Below, one piece after another: positions 1 to 9,236 of a stretch of 64,000 bases of DNA. Source of the DNA: Bacillus marinisedimentorum (GTDB taxonomy: Bacteria; Bacillota; Bacilli; Bacillales; Bacillaceae_O); contig NZ_LWBL02000005.1 of assembly GCF_001644195.2 (NCBI RefSeq), positions 122,583 to 186,582 of the forward strand. The letters run 5' to 3'. A program made the position numbers and the translations under genes. The notes beneath the pieces are model-generated. The model saw nothing but the letters and a program-made list of their open reading frames with translations, ran no database searches and was not told the DNA's origin. Every line of letters starts with the position of its first letter. The stretch's first letter is position 1.

Positions 1-1
1 G

Positions 2-574
2 AAACGCGGCTTGCCACATATCGTGCTCAATCCAAATACACTTGATGAAATTGCAGCCGACTTGCTCACACTGGGAAACGCAGCTGGTGCAGAAGAAAAA
101 GCCGCTGAAACGGCTGCAGCATTCAATGCCTTCATTGAAAAATATGAACAGCTCGCTTCCGCTGTAACCGACAGGCCTTCGATTTACTGGGAATGGTGGC
201 CGAAGCCTGTCTTTACACCCGGCGGGAAAAATTGGCTTACCGAAATCAGCCGGCTGGCAGGTGCTGAAAATGTTTTTGCCGATATTGACCAGGCCAGCTT
301 CAAAACCGACTGGGAAACCGTTAAGGAACGAAATCCGGACCACATCGGCATGGCATGGGTCGGCGTGCAGCAAGATAAAATGAAGCCCGAACTTATAGAA
401 AAGCGGCCAGGATGGGCAGAACTGGATGCGGTAAAAAAGAGGCATATCCATCTTCTTGAAGAGTCTTTATATTGCAGGCCTTCTCCGCGCCTTTTACTCG
501 GCTTGAAAAAACTTGCCCCTCTCATCCATCCGGCGGTTTTTCCCGTGAATGACGGTGTTGACCCGCTTGCATGA
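2..574 (+). CDS. Cobalamin-type ABC transporter substrate-binding protein, 5' end cut by window
   Basis: The frame is open from the window edge and no true start is visible, so about the last 190 residues are present. The family (BtuF/FepB-like periplasmic-binding fold) delivers corrinoids or siderophores to an ABC importer on the outer face of the membrane. Visible support: an opening strand resembling the second-lobe entry of this fold (LPHIVLNP), the aromatic stretch WEWWPKP, an RPGW segment followed by LDAVK, and a C-terminal PSPRLLLGL helix typical of the family. A lipoprotein signal would lie outside the window. No permease or ATPase gene follows. Substrate is inferred only from the BtuF-like look. 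Confidence 0.75.
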   Translation, partial: KRGLPHIVLNPNTLDEIAADLLTLGNAAGAEEKAAETAAAFNAFIEKYEQLASAVTDRPSIYWEWWPKPVFTPGGKNWLTEISRLAGAENVFADIDQASFKTDWETVKERNPDHIGMAWVGVQQDKMKPELIEKRPGWAELDAVKKRHIHLLEESLYCRPSPRLLLGLKKLAPLIHPAVFPVNDGVDPLA

Positions 575-737
575 TCGAAATAGGAATGTGCACCTCTTAT
601 AGGCATGGAGGTTTTGCGAAAATACTTGCATTGCCTAAACTTGTTTCCGTTATGGGTTTAGGGCACGTAAAACAGGCTGCTTGCCCTTCACCTTTTATGA
701 TGTGAAGTTGGAGTACAAAAAACTGGTTAAGCGAAGC

Positions 738-771
738 AAAAGGAGCCCGCAGCAAGCGGACTCCTTTTGTA
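738..771. terminator. Bidirectional intrinsic terminator between the binding protein gene and yuiC
   Basis: Inverted repeat AAAGGAGcCCGC / GCGGaCTCCTTT with a 5-base loop, A-rich on the left and T-rich on the right, so it can stop transcription from both convergent genes. Confidence 0.8.
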
Positions 772-781
772 CACCATATTA

Positions 782-1480
782 TCAACCTTTTATAATCTGC
801 TTCCGGAACACTTGCATCGCTTCATCTTCATTCAGTTCCTTCAGCTGCTCTTCAGTTATGGACCCATTGCCTTTTTCGATGATATATACATCAATTTTTT
901 GCTTTCCCCATTGTTCATAGACATCATCGACCGTTTCATAGTAAAGGTCAATTTTATGTCCTTTGATGGCGCTGCCTGTATCAGCCACTACACCGTATCC
1001 ATAACCCGGAATGTAAAGAATGGTCCCGATTGGAAAGACCGTTGTATCGGCTGCGATGGTCGAATACAGGTCCCGCTTTACTTTAATTCCGGAATATGTA
1101 ATCCCATACTGCGGATGTCCAGGGGTTTTCCCTGTTGATTCGATACCTGCCGTATAACCGGTCGCGGTCACCGTTACCGAGGGATAGATACTCCAGTCCT
1201 TTGATTCATGCAGTGTTTTAGGTTTCTCTTCTGTCTGGCTTGAAATCAAAGTGGTCATCGGTTTCACTTTCGGAAGCTCTTTATGTTGTAATGAAATTTC
1301 TTTTGGATCAGAATCTTTTGCAGCAAAAAGTTTACTGACGATCGGATAATCCTGCTGGCTGATCCATGTTGACAGTCCAGCTGCCTTTACCCCCGAAACC
1401 GATTCAAATGTGGTCAACACCGCTGCAAGGAACAGTACTGTGATCATGAATCGTATTCCTAATTCAGTAATAAACTTCAT
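782..1480 (-). CDS. yuiC: YuiC-like 3D-domain protein, cell-wall-active
   Basis: 232 residues. Residues 1-33 form a signal peptide or N-terminal anchor (hydrophobic [13 protein letters not shown]). The C-terminal half carries the 3D domain (double-psi barrel named for three conserved Asp), seen as [13 protein letters not shown], then [16 protein letters not shown]. In B. subtilis YuiC the same fold is a lytic transglycosylase-like enzyme linked to stationary phase and sporulation. The ATG is preceded by GAGAGGAG. Gene order with yuiB and yuiA matches B. subtilis. Name certain by synteny; exact reaction inferred from the family. Confidence 0.9.
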   Translation of the reverse strand: MKFITELGIRFMITVLFLAAVLTTFESVSGVKAAGLSTWISQQDYPIVSKLFAAKDSDPKEISLQHKELPKVKPMTTLISSQTEEKPKTLHESKDWSIYPSVTVTATGYTAGIESTGKTPGHPQYGITYSGIKVKRDLYSTIAADTTVFPIGTILYIPGYGYGVVADTGSAIKGHKIDLYYETVDDVYEQWGKQKIDVYIIEKGNGSITEEQLKELNEDEAMQVFRKQIIKG

Positions 1481-1602
1481 TAAAAACTTTCACTCCTCTC
1501 TTCGACTATTCTTTCCCAGAGAGAGCAAAAGTTATTCGTAAAAAAAGAAAAAAAGTTGAAATACCATTAATTTCATCTTAATTTACAACATTTTTCCATA
1601 AT

Positions 1603-1635
1603 AAAAGACTTTCTGCCAACAAGAAAGTCTTTTCC
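1603..1635 (-). terminator. Terminator of yuiB
   Basis: AAAGACTTTCT / AGAAAGTCTTT with a 7-base loop, just downstream of the yuiB stop on the minus strand and followed by T-rich sequence. Confidence 0.75.
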
Positions 1636-1650
1636 TAATATAATAAATTT

Positions 1651-1968
1651 CTAAAACATTTGATATCCACGGACACGGAGCGCTTTAATTGCAATGCCTG
1701 CCAGAACCGCTCCGATCAAGCCGGATGCCAGTATGATGACATCACCGGTGCCTAGTGATAAAAAGTTCTCATAAAGCGCACTGAAGGACGATCCGGGTTT
1801 TGTGATATATTCAAAAAAACGGACATTATCAATAATAAGGATTACGACAACCGGATAAATGACTGCCATTACCCATGTCGCACGAAGAAGCATATTCAAC
1901 AAAAATCCAATGCCGAAAAATAACACGATAAACAAAAGCATTGAGATGATCAATTGGGGTATGCTCAC
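1651..1968 (-). CDS. yuiB: YuiB-like membrane protein
   Basis: 105 residues from a GTG start chosen because GGAGGTGG lies 4-7 bases upstream; an overlapping ATG is followed at once by a stop in its own frame. The longer open frame upstream (to 2094) lacks this signal. The protein has about three hydrophobic segments: a long N-terminal one (LIISMLLFIVLFFGIGFLL), a second near residues 28-45, and a C-terminal one (IILASGLIGAVLAGIAI). Function unknown in the family. Length and position equal those of B. subtilis YuiB. Confidence 0.88.
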   Translation of the reverse strand: MSIPQLIISMLLFIVLFFGIGFLLNMLLRATWVMAVIYPVVVILIIDNVRFFEYITKPGSSFSALYENFLSLGTGDVIILASGLIGAVLAGIAIKALRVRGYQMF

Positions 1969-2078
1969 ATAACCACCTCCATCTGGTTCCATAGTAAGTT
2001 TACTGAATTGATACTGAACCGTCAATCGCGAAGTTCTATATAACTGACAGAGCAACTGGCCAAAAGAGCGAGTGAAAT

Positions 2079-2111
2079 GCAAAAAAGCGTCCATCCCGGA
2101 CGCTTTTTTAC
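2079..2111 (-). terminator. Terminator between yuiA and yuiB
   Basis: Perfect stem AAAAAAGCGTC / GACGCTTTTTT around a short loop. It lies 40 bases past the yuiA stop, so yuiA probably ends here and yuiB has its own start. Confidence 0.85.
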
Positions 2112-2150
2112 AGGTGGTTGTTTATTGGTGAAGTGAAATATGCTGACGGT

Positions 2151-2270
2151 TTACTTTTCGCCGCTTCCGTGGCAGTGGTCACAAGTTTCAGATCCGCCGA
2201 GCAGCAGCTGGAAATATCCCTGCCCGGAGCAGTAAGGACAATCTTTCCGTTCTTTTTTGTTCGTTCTCAT
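2151..2270 (-). CDS. yuiA: YuiA, 39-residue zinc-ribbon-like protein
   Basis: A short gene translated by eye on the minus strand: 39 residues with two CxxCxGxG units, CPYCSGQG near residue 11 and CDHCHGSG near residue 30, separated by YFQLLLGGSET. This is the DnaJ-type zinc-binding motif in miniature, so one zinc ion on four Cys is expected. The ATG follows AAAGGGGA at 8 bases. It sits between yuiB and the NUDIX/yumB region as in B. subtilis. Role unknown; a very small zinc-bound chaperone- or RNA-associated protein is possible but untested. Confidence 0.85.
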   Translation of the reverse strand: MRTNKKERKDCPYCSGQGYFQLLLGGSETCDHCHGSGEK

Positions 2271-2773
2271 GGAGCTGGTCCCCTTTCTGATAAATCTTAA
2301 TTTTCTGATAATATATCAGCTTTTCCGGTAATTGAAAAGAGGAAAAAACATGCAAATTAACGTATGAAAGCGTAAACAAGATGTGTTATCTCCTTTTTAT
2401 AGCCTTTTTCTCATTAATTTAGTTTTTTTGAAAAAAGGCTCTGTTAGCCTGATGGGTTCGATTTGTGAAATACAACATTACAAGTGGAACGTAAAACAAC
2501 GTAAAAAATGTTCGGAGCGTTTCTTTTTATTGTCTTATGCTATTGGCTCACCTTCCACTCCAATCAACTAGTTAAAAAATCAACATCGAGCTTTAACACA
2601 GCCCTTCTATTAAAGCACCCTTTAAAAGAATAAACCTGATTTTCAGCGTGTTTTCGGAAACATTGCCTGTTAAATGGGGAGTTGATTTCCGCTGCAGACT
2701 ATAAAGGGAAATGGATCCCCCCCTTTTCCGGGAATCTAAACACTAACCACGGAAAATATTTCAGCCAAAATAA
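2271..2773. other. Gene-poor spacer upstream of yuiA
   Basis: About 500 AT-rich bases. The only clear structure is an inverted repeat AGCCTTTTT (2401-2409) / AAAAAGGCT (2432-2440) with a 22-base loop. No convincing ribosome binding site plus open frame was found; the yuiA promoter should lie here. Confidence 0.5.
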
Positions 2774-2783
2774 ATAAACTGCC

Positions 2784-3263
2784 CTAAACGAGCAGTTTGT
2801 AAGATGTGTAACCGAAATGGTCTCCCGGGTTGAAATCGATAATATCGAGTACGTTATGATGGGCGCGGTCAAGGAAAAAGTGAAGCATTTCCGATGTCCT
2901 GGGATCCCGGCGAAGTTCTTCAGGGCTAATAAAAACAGCGTCGTCCAATTCATCATACTGCGGGAGCAGCCGTCCTCCTGTCTGTTCAAGCCTGAAAACA
3001 ATCATGTTGTCGCTTACCTCTCCATTAATGACGCCGGAACGCATCCCGATGAGTCCAGTGATTTCTGATAGAATACCCGTTTCTTCTTTCACTTCACGGA
3101 TGACCGCTTCATCTATTGTTTCGGCTGGATTGACAAAACCTGCCGGCAGCGACCACATTCCTTTCAGGCCGCTGTATTTTTTCCGGACGACAAGCCATTT
3201 TCCATCTTTTATAATGAGGCCTGCCACGCCAAGCCATACATTTGCCCGTTTGTTTGAACTCAA
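2784..3263 (-). CDS. NUDIX hydrolase
   Basis: 159 residues. The complete Nudix box is present near residues 42-64: G-F-V-N-P-A-E, then REVKEETGI, giving the GX5EX7REUXEEXGU metal-binding helix that hydrolyses nucleoside diphosphates linked to another moiety. The protein opens with a strand reading VAGLIIKDGKWLVVRKKY, the standard first strand of the fold. Start is TTG with a GGGGGGAG site 5 bases upstream. The stop codon lies inside a hairpin (AAACTGC/GCAGTTT, 2774-2796) that probably ends the transcript. Substrate cannot be told from sequence. Confidence 0.88.
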   Translation of the reverse strand: MSSNKRANVWLGVAGLIIKDGKWLVVRKKYSGLKGMWSLPAGFVNPAETIDEAVIREVKEETGILSEITGLIGMRSGVINGEVSDNMIVFRLEQTGGRLLPQYDELDDAVFISPEELRRDPRTSEMLHFFLDRAHHNVLDIIDFNPGDHFGYTSYKLLV

Positions 3264-3373
3264 ATTTCTCCCCCCTGTTTGCGGTATTCAGCTCCATATA
3301 TATAAGTGTATCAGAAACGCTCAACATAACCCCTGTCCCTCTCTCTGTTTTGTGATCTAAAAGGAGACAAAGA

Positions 3374-3408
3374 AAAAGCAAAGGCCGACGACAGGCCTTT
3401 GCTTTCAT
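3374..3408 (-). terminator. Terminator of yumB
   Basis: AAAGCAAAGGCC / GGCCTTTGCTTT with a 7-base loop, 25 bases past the yumB stop. Confidence 0.85.
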
Positions 3409-3432
3409 TATATCTTGAAAGGTCGATTAAAA

Positions 3433-4644
3433 TTAAAACAATTTCAGTTTTCCTTTTTTCAGCACCATGGACGGTCCGCCGAGCTTCAGCAAGTAGCGGT
3501 TGTCGATCACTTTTTTCATTGCGGCGGCAGTCGATCCGAATAATTTTTTATCGCCGAATACAACACCGATGGCTTCTCCTTCGCCAAGTGATGCCACGGT
3601 ACCCTTAATTTCCGGGTGGAACTCTTCCAGGTTCTCTTCCCCGCGGATAAGCTTAGTCAGGTTAGCTGCGCAAGTATCCGCCTCCTGGATGGCAATTTGT
3701 GCTGTCGGCGGGTACGGCCGGTCGATTTCTTCATTGATGATCAATGCGCAGTCACCGACAATGAAAACATCATCATGGTTCGGATCCCGCAAGTCGTTAC
3801 GCACTTTCACCCGGCCGCGCATGACCTCGAATCCGGATTTTTCCACAATGGAATTACCGCGAACGCCGGCAGCCCATACAATCGTTTCCGCCTTGATTTC
3901 TTCAACAACATCATCTTTAGAAACGATGATGCTGTTTTCTGTAGCTTCCTTGATTGTTGTGCCGATTTTGAACTCTACCCCTTTGCGTTCAAGCAGGTTC
4001 ATTGCGTACTCGACAAGTTCAGGGTCAAATCCTGGAAGCGCGGTCGGTGCCGCTTCAATGTTGATGAGGCGGACTTTATCGCGGTCAATATCAAATTCTC
4101 TGCAAAGTTCAGGGATGCGGTTGGCTAATTCACCGACAAATTCGATACCGGTAAAGCCGGCCCCGCCCACGACAATCGTAAGAAGCTCATCACGTTTTTC
4201 CTGATTATACTGCGCGAACATATATTCAATATGTTCCCTGATGCGGCGGGCCGAGTTGATATTGTTGATCGTGAATGCATTCTCCTTCAGCCCTTTGATT
4301 CCAAATGTTTCAGCTTCAAAGCCAAGGGCTACGACTAGGTAGTCATATGTGTACTCGCCATTTTCGGTCAACACACGTTTGGTATCCGGTTCGATTTCCG
4401 TTACGCTGTCTTCAACAAAATTGATTTTATTTTTGTCAATAATGTCGGAAATGGGAATCCTTGTTTTATCATGATGGAGGGTGCCTGCCGCATTTTCATG
4501 GAGCCAGGTTGTCTGGTAATGATAATTATGTTTGTTGATCAGCGTAATTTCCGCTTCATCAATCTTCAGTTCTTTCTGCAGATTCACAGCTGTCATGATG
4601 CCGCCATAACCTGCACCTAATATTAAAATCTTTGGTCTATTCAA
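3433..4644 (-). CDS. yumB: Type II NADH dehydrogenase YumB
   Basis: About 403 residues from the TTG (4644) that starts [14 protein letters not shown]; a GTG 15 bases upstream is less well placed behind the AAAGGTGG site. Single-polypeptide NDH-2 flavoproteins pass electrons from NADH to menaquinone at the inner membrane face without pumping protons. Two dinucleotide folds are visible: GAGYGG for FAD at the N-terminus and VVGGAGFTG for NADH mid-protein, with the late GDCAL flavin segment. [10 protein letters not shown] and the hydrophobic C-terminus are family features. A Rex-like operator lies in the divergent promoter region shared with yumC. YumB rather than another NDH-2 paralogue is assigned by synteny. 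Confidence 0.92.
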   Translation of the reverse strand: MNRPKILILGAGYGGIMTAVNLQKELKIDEAEITLINKHNYHYQTTWLHENAAGTLHHDKTRIPISDIIDKNKINFVEDSVTEIEPDTKRVLTENGEYTYDYLVVALGFEAETFGIKGLKENAFTINNINSARRIREHIEYMFAQYNQEKRDELLTIVVGGAGFTGIEFVGELANRIPELCREFDIDRDKVRLINIEAAPTALPGFDPELVEYAMNLLERKGVEFKIGTTIKEATENSIIVSKDDVVEEIKAETIVWAAGVRGNSIVEKSGFEVMRGRVKVRNDLRDPNHDDVFIVGDCALIINEEIDRPYPPTAQIAIQEADTCAANLTKLIRGEENLEEFHPEIKGTVASLGEGEAIGVVFGDKKLFGSTAAAMKKVIDNRYLLKLGGPSMVLKKGKLKLF

Positions 4645-4712
4645 CCCTATCACATCCACCTTTTAAAATATTTTCCGCTCGTCCAGCCACATTCCAAGCG
4701 GCATTCTAAATC

Positions 4713-4730
4713 TTGTGACATTCTTCACGA
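4713..4730. promoter_or_regulatory. Rex-like operator upstream of yumB
   Basis: TTGTGACATTCTTCACGA matches the Rex dyad TTGTGA-N6-TCACAA except at one arm base. Rex is the NADH/NAD+-sensing repressor that controls ndh-type genes in Bacillus. The position ~70 bases ahead of yumB fits repression of that gene. Confidence 0.55.
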
Positions 4731-4869
4731 ATTCATTCACAAAAAATCATGAAAACTGTCACAAAATCTTAATAATTGTCCATCTCCCATCTTATTCTTT
4801 TTTATCTCTTTTTTCAAGTGTCGAAACCTGTTTCCTGCAACAGTAAGAATTGCCAGTATTGTAACCCTT

Positions 4870-4899
4870 TTCACAATTGTGGGCCATTTGTGGTAAAAT
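4870..4899 (+). promoter_or_regulatory. Putative sigma-A promoter of yumC
   Basis: TTCACA (4870-4875) and TAAAAT (4894-4899) with 18-base spacing, leaving a leader of ~130 bases before yumC. Confidence 0.45.
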
Positions 4900-5034
4900 A
4901 AGAGGGATTGGGAGGAATACAGGGGTCCCGCCTGCTTAGAAAGTAGCATGAAACCTCATATTTTATGTTAATATATAAGGTGGAATCTCTGGATTTGCTA
5001 GCATTTTCACTACGACATTACTGGGGGAATGAAG

Positions 5035-6024
5035 ATGAGCGAGAACGAAAAGGTTTATGACATCACGGTAATCGGCGGGGGCCCGACTGGTATTTTCACG
5101 GCTTTCTACGCCGGAATGAGGCAGGCAAGCGTGAAAATCATCGAAAGCTTGCCGCAGCTTGGCGGGCAGCTTTCTGCATTATATCCTGAAAAGTACATAT
5201 ATGATGTTGCCGGTTTCCCGAAAGTACGGGCCCAGGAATTGATCGACAACCTGATTGAGCAGGCTGATAAATTCGACCCGACTGTTGTTCTTGAGCAATC
5301 CGTTCAAAATGTTGAAAAGCAGGAAGACGGGACGTTCAAACTGACGACCGATAAGGAAGTCCACTACTCCAAAACCGTCATCATCACTGCCGGTTCAGGA
5401 GCATTCCAGCCGCGTAAACTGGGCTGTGAAGGTGAAGACAAGTTTGCTGGTGTCAACGTCCACTATCACATTGATGATCTGAACAATTTTGCAGACCGCA
5501 ATGTTCTTGTCTGCGGAGGGGGAGACTCTGCAGTTGACTGGGCAATGATGCTTGAGCCGATCGCCAAGAATGTGACGCTTATTCACCGCCGTGACAAATT
5601 CCGCGCCCATGAGCACAGTGTCGAAAACTTGATGAATTCAAAAGTCAATGTGAAAACCCCTTACGTTCCAAAAGAACTCGTCGGGGAAGACAGAGCGGAA
5701 AGAGTAATTCTGAATAAAGTGAAGTCTGATGAAGAAGAAGTTCTTGAAGTCGATGATGTTATCGTCAACTTCGGGTTTGTATCCTCGCTCGGCCCGATTA
5801 AAGAATGGGGTCTTGAGATCGAGAAGAACAACATCATCGTCAACTCTCGAATGGAAACGAATATCCAAGGCATTTATGCTGCCGGCGACGTTGCAACATA
5901 TGACGGCAAGGTCAAGCTTATTGCATCCGGATTCGGTGAAGCACCGACAGCCGTCAATAATGCCAAAGCGTTCATTGACCCGAATGCCCGCTTGCAGCCG
6001 ATGCACAGTTCAAGCATGTTCTAA
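5035..6024 (+). CDS. yumC: Ferredoxin/flavodoxin-NADP+ reductase YumC
   Basis: 329 residues. The thioredoxin-reductase-like family moves electrons between NADPH and ferredoxin but lacks the redox CxxC, and none is seen here. FAD site [15 protein letters not shown] at the N-terminus; NADPH site [11 protein letters not shown] near residue 160 followed by HRRDKFRAH; late FAD contact [10 protein letters not shown]. The second ATG is preferred because GGGGGA abuts the first one but sits 6 bases from the second. Likely supplies reduced ferredoxin or flavodoxin. It overlaps no neighbour and ends at a strong terminator. Confidence 0.95.
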   Translation: MSENEKVYDITVIGGGPTGIFTAFYAGMRQASVKIIESLPQLGGQLSALYPEKYIYDVAGFPKVRAQELIDNLIEQADKFDPTVVLEQSVQNVEKQEDGTFKLTTDKEVHYSKTVIITAGSGAFQPRKLGCEGEDKFAGVNVHYHIDDLNNFADRNVLVCGGGDSAVDWAMMLEPIAKNVTLIHRRDKFRAHEHSVENLMNSKVNVKTPYVPKELVGEDRAERVILNKVKSDEEEVLEVDDVIVNFGFVSSLGPIKEWGLEIEKNNIIVNSRMETNIQGIYAAGDVATYDGKVKLIASGFGEAPTAVNNAKAFIDPNARLQPMHSSSMF

Positions 6025-6042
6025 TGACACGTTAAAAAAACT

Positions 6043-6081
6043 TATTAAAAAGCCAGCGCTGATCTCAGCTGCTGGCTTTTC
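6043..6081. terminator. Terminator between convergent yumC and yutM
   Basis: AAAGCCAGC / GCTGGCTTT stem with flanking A and T runs on both sides, usable in both directions. Confidence 0.85.
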
Positions 6082-6087
6082 TTCATG

Positions 6088-6441
6088 TCAGCACTCTTCC
6101 GGAGCACCTTCATTCGTAGCTGTACGGAACGAAGAACCGCACCCGCATGAAGCGATGGCGTTCGGGTTGTCGATTGTGAAGCCGCCGCCCATCATGTTTT
6201 GTTTATAATCAATGACAACGCCTTTTAAAATTGGCTCACTTTCTTTATCAACAACTACAGGGATTCCCTGGACCTCAAGTACAGTATCATTTTCCTCTGC
6301 ATCCGCGTCGAAACCCATGCCGTATGACAGGCCGCTGCAGCCGCCGCCTCTTACAGCAAGGCGAAGCCTAAGGTTATCCTGTTCCTCCGCCTCCATCATT
6401 TCACGGATCTGGTGACTTGCTGCTTCTGTAATGGTAAGCAT
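6088..6441 (-). CDS. yutM: A-type iron-sulfur carrier YutM (IscA/ErpA family)
   Basis: 117 residues. A-type carriers receive clusters from the SUF scaffold and hand them to target enzymes. The three conserved Cys are present: C35 in GGGCSGL and C99/C101 in SCGCGSSF. The N-terminal TITEAASHQIREMM helix is typical. Start ATG is preceded by GGAGGG. The C-terminus carries an extra EGAPEEC tail with a fourth Cys. Its partners SufBCDSU (42-47 kb), YutI and LipA are in the same window. Confidence 0.93.
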   Translation of the reverse strand: MLTITEAASHQIREMMEAEEQDNLRLRLAVRGGGCSGLSYGMGFDADAEENDTVLEVQGIPVVVDKESEPILKGVVIDYKQNMMGGGFTIDNPNAIASCGCGSSFRTATNEGAPEEC

Positions 6442-6549
6442 GCAGACCCTCCTTTCAACTCTTACTTAAATTATACAGTGTATGGAATCATCTCTCAACA
6501 TTTCCACTACCATAAACTTGTTTTCATCCGCGCCTATTTTTTCGGACGC

Positions 6550-7416
6550 TTAATCCAGGTAAAAGGAACCTGTGCAAATGATATCGGCCGGACCCGTCAT
6601 CAATACCCGGCCTGCTTCAGTCCAGGTGATTTCAAGGTCGCCGCCGGCAAGGTGGACGGTTACGGCTTTTCCGCGCGCAGTTGCCTTGTTCAGTACCCCG
6701 GCAACAACGGCAGCACAAGCACCTGAACCACAAGCCTGGGTGACGCCAGACCCGCGTTCCCAGACGCGGAAGTGCATTTCCGTTTCGTTCACGATTTCAA
6801 TGAATTCGACATTCAGCCCTTCCGGAAACCGCCCGTCTTTTTCCAGCTTCGGCCCAATTGTCAGCACCGGTGCTGAATCGATATCATCAACAAAAAAAAC
6901 ACCATGTGGATTCCCCATTGAAACCCCGGTCATAGACAGCGTTTTGCCATCGACTTCAATCGGTTCATTGATGACGCTGTCATCTTCTCTTCCCGCTGCC
7001 ATCGGCAGTTCGCCTCTAGTAAGGCGCGGCTCTCCCATATCGATGGTGACCATTCGGGCAATGCCATTCTCAGGGTGGACCTCTGCATCGACAATGCCGG
7101 CAAGTGTCTCAATTTGAAAAGATGTGCCTGCTACAATGCCTTTTTCATAAGCGTAGCGTGCCACACAGCGCAATCCATTTCCGCATGTCTTCGCTTCAGA
7201 TCCATCGTTGTTGAAAATCCTCATCTTCACAGGCGCCCTGTCTGACGGCGCAATCAAAATCAACCCGTCAGAGCCAATGCCCGTATTGATATCAGACACT
7301 TTTACCGCAATCTCAGACAGCCGCTCTTCCGGAAGGTTTTCCTCAAACTGATTCACATATATGTAATTATTGCCTAGCCCATGCATCTTTGTAAACGCAA
7401 ACTCATTTCGTTCCAT
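6550..7416 (-). CDS. dapF: Diaminopimelate epimerase
   Basis: 288 residues. Converts LL- to meso-diaminopimelate without cofactor, feeding lysine and peptidoglycan synthesis. The two catalytic Cys are present: C78 in KTCGNGLRC and C229 in QACGSGAC, each in its signature. N-terminal [13 protein letters not shown] and central MGNPHGVFF are family marks. The ATG follows GGCGGGGAT. It lies 108 bases upstream of yutM and downstream of yutK, the B. subtilis order. Confidence 0.96.
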   Translation of the reverse strand: MERNEFAFTKMHGLGNNYIYVNQFEENLPEERLSEIAVKVSDINTGIGSDGLILIAPSDRAPVKMRIFNNDGSEAKTCGNGLRCVARYAYEKGIVAGTSFQIETLAGIVDAEVHPENGIARMVTIDMGEPRLTRGELPMAAGREDDSVINEPIEVDGKTLSMTGVSMGNPHGVFFVDDIDSAPVLTIGPKLEKDGRFPEGLNVEFIEIVNETEMHFRVWERGSGVTQACGSGACAAVVAGVLNKATARGKAVTVHLAGGDLEITWTEAGRVLMTGPADIICTGSFYLD

Positions 7417-7521
7417 TCAGATCCCCGCCTCGCTTTTCTTCTTTAATAAAGTATAGCCGAGAGAACCGGTGCGTGACAATTGTTGTGTGTGGTGTGTGAC
7501 GAGTTGGATGTGGACCGAGTT

Positions 7522-7569
7522 GATTGCCTGGCAATCTAGTTGCAAATAATGCCTGGCAATTGCCAGGCA
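7522..7569. repeat. TTGCC(T/A)GGCAA palindrome cluster
   Basis: A 15-base odd palindrome GATTGCCTGGCAATC (7522-7536) followed by a perfect 20-base palindrome TGCCTGGCAATTGCCAGGCA (7550-7569). The 20-base core recurs inside a 26-base perfect palindrome at 63706-63731. Lies between dapF and the yutK terminator. Confidence 0.85.
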
Positions 7570-7602
7570 ACAAAAAAGCCAACAAAAAAGCCAACAAAAA
7601 AC
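7569..7602. repeat. Triplicated 12-base unit after the yutK terminator
   Basis: AACAAAAAAGCC twice and a third partial copy. On the minus strand this gives three successive T6 tracts directly after the yutK terminator hairpin. Confidence 0.8.
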
Positions 7603-7626
7603 TCCCGGCCTCAAGCCGGGAGCTTC
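7600..7626 (-). terminator. Terminator of yutK
   Basis: GCTCCCGGCTTGAGGCCGGGAG hairpin followed by T6 on the minus strand, then two more T tracts from the 12-base repeats. Confidence 0.88.
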
Positions 7627-7634
7627 ACTCCATT

Positions 7635-8855
7635 TTAAAGAATCAACATGCCCGCAATTGCCGCACTCAGCAGGTTGGCGAGTGTACCCGCGATGATGGC
7701 GCGTACACCGAAACGTGCGATATCCGGGCGGCGGTTAGGCGCAAGTCCGCCAAGGCCGCCAAGCAGGATGGCAAGAGATGACAGGTTTGCGAATCCACAC
7801 AATGCAAAGCTGATGATTGCTGCCGTTTTTGCAGAGAAATTACCAATTTCAGGCGCAAAGTTGGAATAAGCAACAAATTCATTCAAAACGAGCTTCTGGC
7901 CGATGAAGCTTCCTGCCTGGACAGCTTCGCCCCACGGCACACCGATGACGAATGCGAGCGGTGCAAAAACATAACCGAGAATCAATTCGAGTGAAAGGTT
8001 CTCTGCACCGAACCAGCCGCCGATGCCGCCGAGAATACCGTTGACCATTGCGATGAGTGCAATGAAAGCAAGAAGCATTGCTCCGACATTCAAGGCAAGG
8101 CCAAGGCCGTCAGACGCACCTTTTGCTGCCGCATCAATGACGTTTACGGTCGCTTTATCTTTATCCATGGTGATGTCTTCCACTGTTTCAGGCGTATCCC
8201 GTTCCGGCATGATCATTTTCGCCATAATCAGTCCGGATGGCGCAGCCATGAAACTTGCTGCAAGCAAATACTCAAGCGGTACCCCGAGCAGCGCATAACC
8301 AAACAGTACAGAACCGGCCACAGAAGCGAGGCCGCCGGTCATGACAGCAAACAACTCGGAGTTCGTCATCTTGGCAATATAAGGACGGACGACAAGCGGC
8401 GCTTCGGTCTGTCCCACGAAAATATTGGCCGCCGCTGACAGGGACTCGGCCTTGCTTGTCCCGAGCAGCTTGGAAAGCGCGCCTCCAAAGAATTGGATAA
8501 CCACTTGCATGATACCCAGATAATAAAGGACAGAAATTAATGAAGAAAAGAAAATGATGACCGTCAGAACCTGGAACGCAAAAATAAAGCCGATGCCTTC
8601 CGCTGCAAACAGGCCGCCGAATAGGAAGTCGACACCTTCGTTAGCATAATCGATTACATTCTGGACTTTTTTCGTCACCCATTCAAGCGCCTTGCGCCCC
8701 GGACCCCATTTCAACACGATAAATCCAAAAGTCAGCTGGATTGCAAAGCCTCCGAGAATTGTCCGGAGACGGATGGATTTGCGGTCATTTGAAAGAATAA
8801 AAGCGATTCCAAACAGGACCGCAATCCCTCCGAGACCCCATAAAATATTTGTCAT
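7635..8855 (-). CDS. yutK: NupC-family nucleoside:cation symporter YutK
   Basis: 406 residues of almost continuous membrane segments. Concentrative nucleoside transporters import pyrimidine or purine nucleosides with H+ or Na+. Family marks: [13 protein letters not shown] in the substrate-binding re-entrant region, and the C-terminal block [24 protein letters not shown]. The ATG at 8855 is chosen over a GTG nine bases upstream because GGGGTG overlaps that GTG but sits well from the ATG. Monocistronic with its own terminator. Confidence 0.93.
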   Translation of the reverse strand: MTNILWGLGGIAVLFGIAFILSNDRKSIRLRTILGGFAIQLTFGFIVLKWGPGRKALEWVTKKVQNVIDYANEGVDFLFGGLFAAEGIGFIFAFQVLTVIIFFSSLISVLYYLGIMQVVIQFFGGALSKLLGTSKAESLSAAANIFVGQTEAPLVVRPYIAKMTNSELFAVMTGGLASVAGSVLFGYALLGVPLEYLLAASFMAAPSGLIMAKMIMPERDTPETVEDITMDKDKATVNVIDAAAKGASDGLGLALNVGAMLLAFIALIAMVNGILGGIGGWFGAENLSLELILGYVFAPLAFVIGVPWGEAVQAGSFIGQKLVLNEFVAYSNFAPEIGNFSAKTAAIISFALCGFANLSSLAILLGGLGGLAPNRRPDIARFGVRAIIAGTLANLLSAAIAGMLIL

Positions 8856-9236
8856 CTCACTCACCCCAAATGTTTAATTCTTGCTGACAAAGCAGGTTTG
8901 AAATCCATTGTTCTATAAGTTTTAACAAACAGCCCGATTCGTAACCGCTTTCTTTTCAACCCTCAAGGTATGTCGTCTGACCTCTTATGTCTTACAAGTT
9001 ATATCCTATCAAATTACACCAAAATTACAAGTGAAAAATAATGTTAAATTTAAACACTTTTTCAACGCTGTTCTTTTAAACAAAAATAGATCTGACGCTG
9101 GGCCACTTTACTATAGCCCTTTCTTCCAGGCGGCAAACCGGTTGTTTATCTTCACCGAATATCCATTGTAACTTTTCATCCGATTTAGTAAAGTGGAACA
9201 AAAGTTGTTTCTTTTTCCAGGAAAGGATGTCAGCAA
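8856..9236. other. Divergent region yutK / DUF2225 gene
   Basis: 381 bases with the leaders of two divergent genes. Apart from the dyad at 8966-8983 no riboswitch core was recognised; in particular the purine-aptamer pattern is absent. Confidence 0.5.
8966..8983. promoter_or_regulatory. Imperfect dyad upstream of yutK, possible repressor site
   Basis: AGGTATGTCGTCTGACCT: the arms AGGT..G.C and G.C..ACCT are mirrored, as in many GntR-family operators. TATGTC is repeated downstream at 8986. No regulator gene is adjacent, so the reader is unknown. Confidence 0.3.

Larger units (their letters stand above)
4645..5034. other. Divergent regulatory region yumB / yumC
   Basis: 390 bases holding the start signals of two divergent redox genes, a Rex-like site near yumB and a sigma-A-like promoter for yumC. 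A further CACAATTGTG palindrome lies at 4872-4881 inside the yumC promoter spacer. Confidence 0.6.

Noticed and set aside
782..1138. Plus-strand frames across yuiC
   Set aside because: Antisense to a 3D-domain gene with its own ribosome site and terminator.
3500..4204. 234-codon frame antisense to yumB
   Set aside because: Serine/threonine-rich shadow of a well-conserved NDH-2 gene; no start signal and no domain.
8865..9110. Purine riboswitch ahead of the nucleoside transporter yutK
   Set aside because: The aptamer core with its two kissing loops was sought on the minus strand and not found; only an imperfect protein-type dyad is present.
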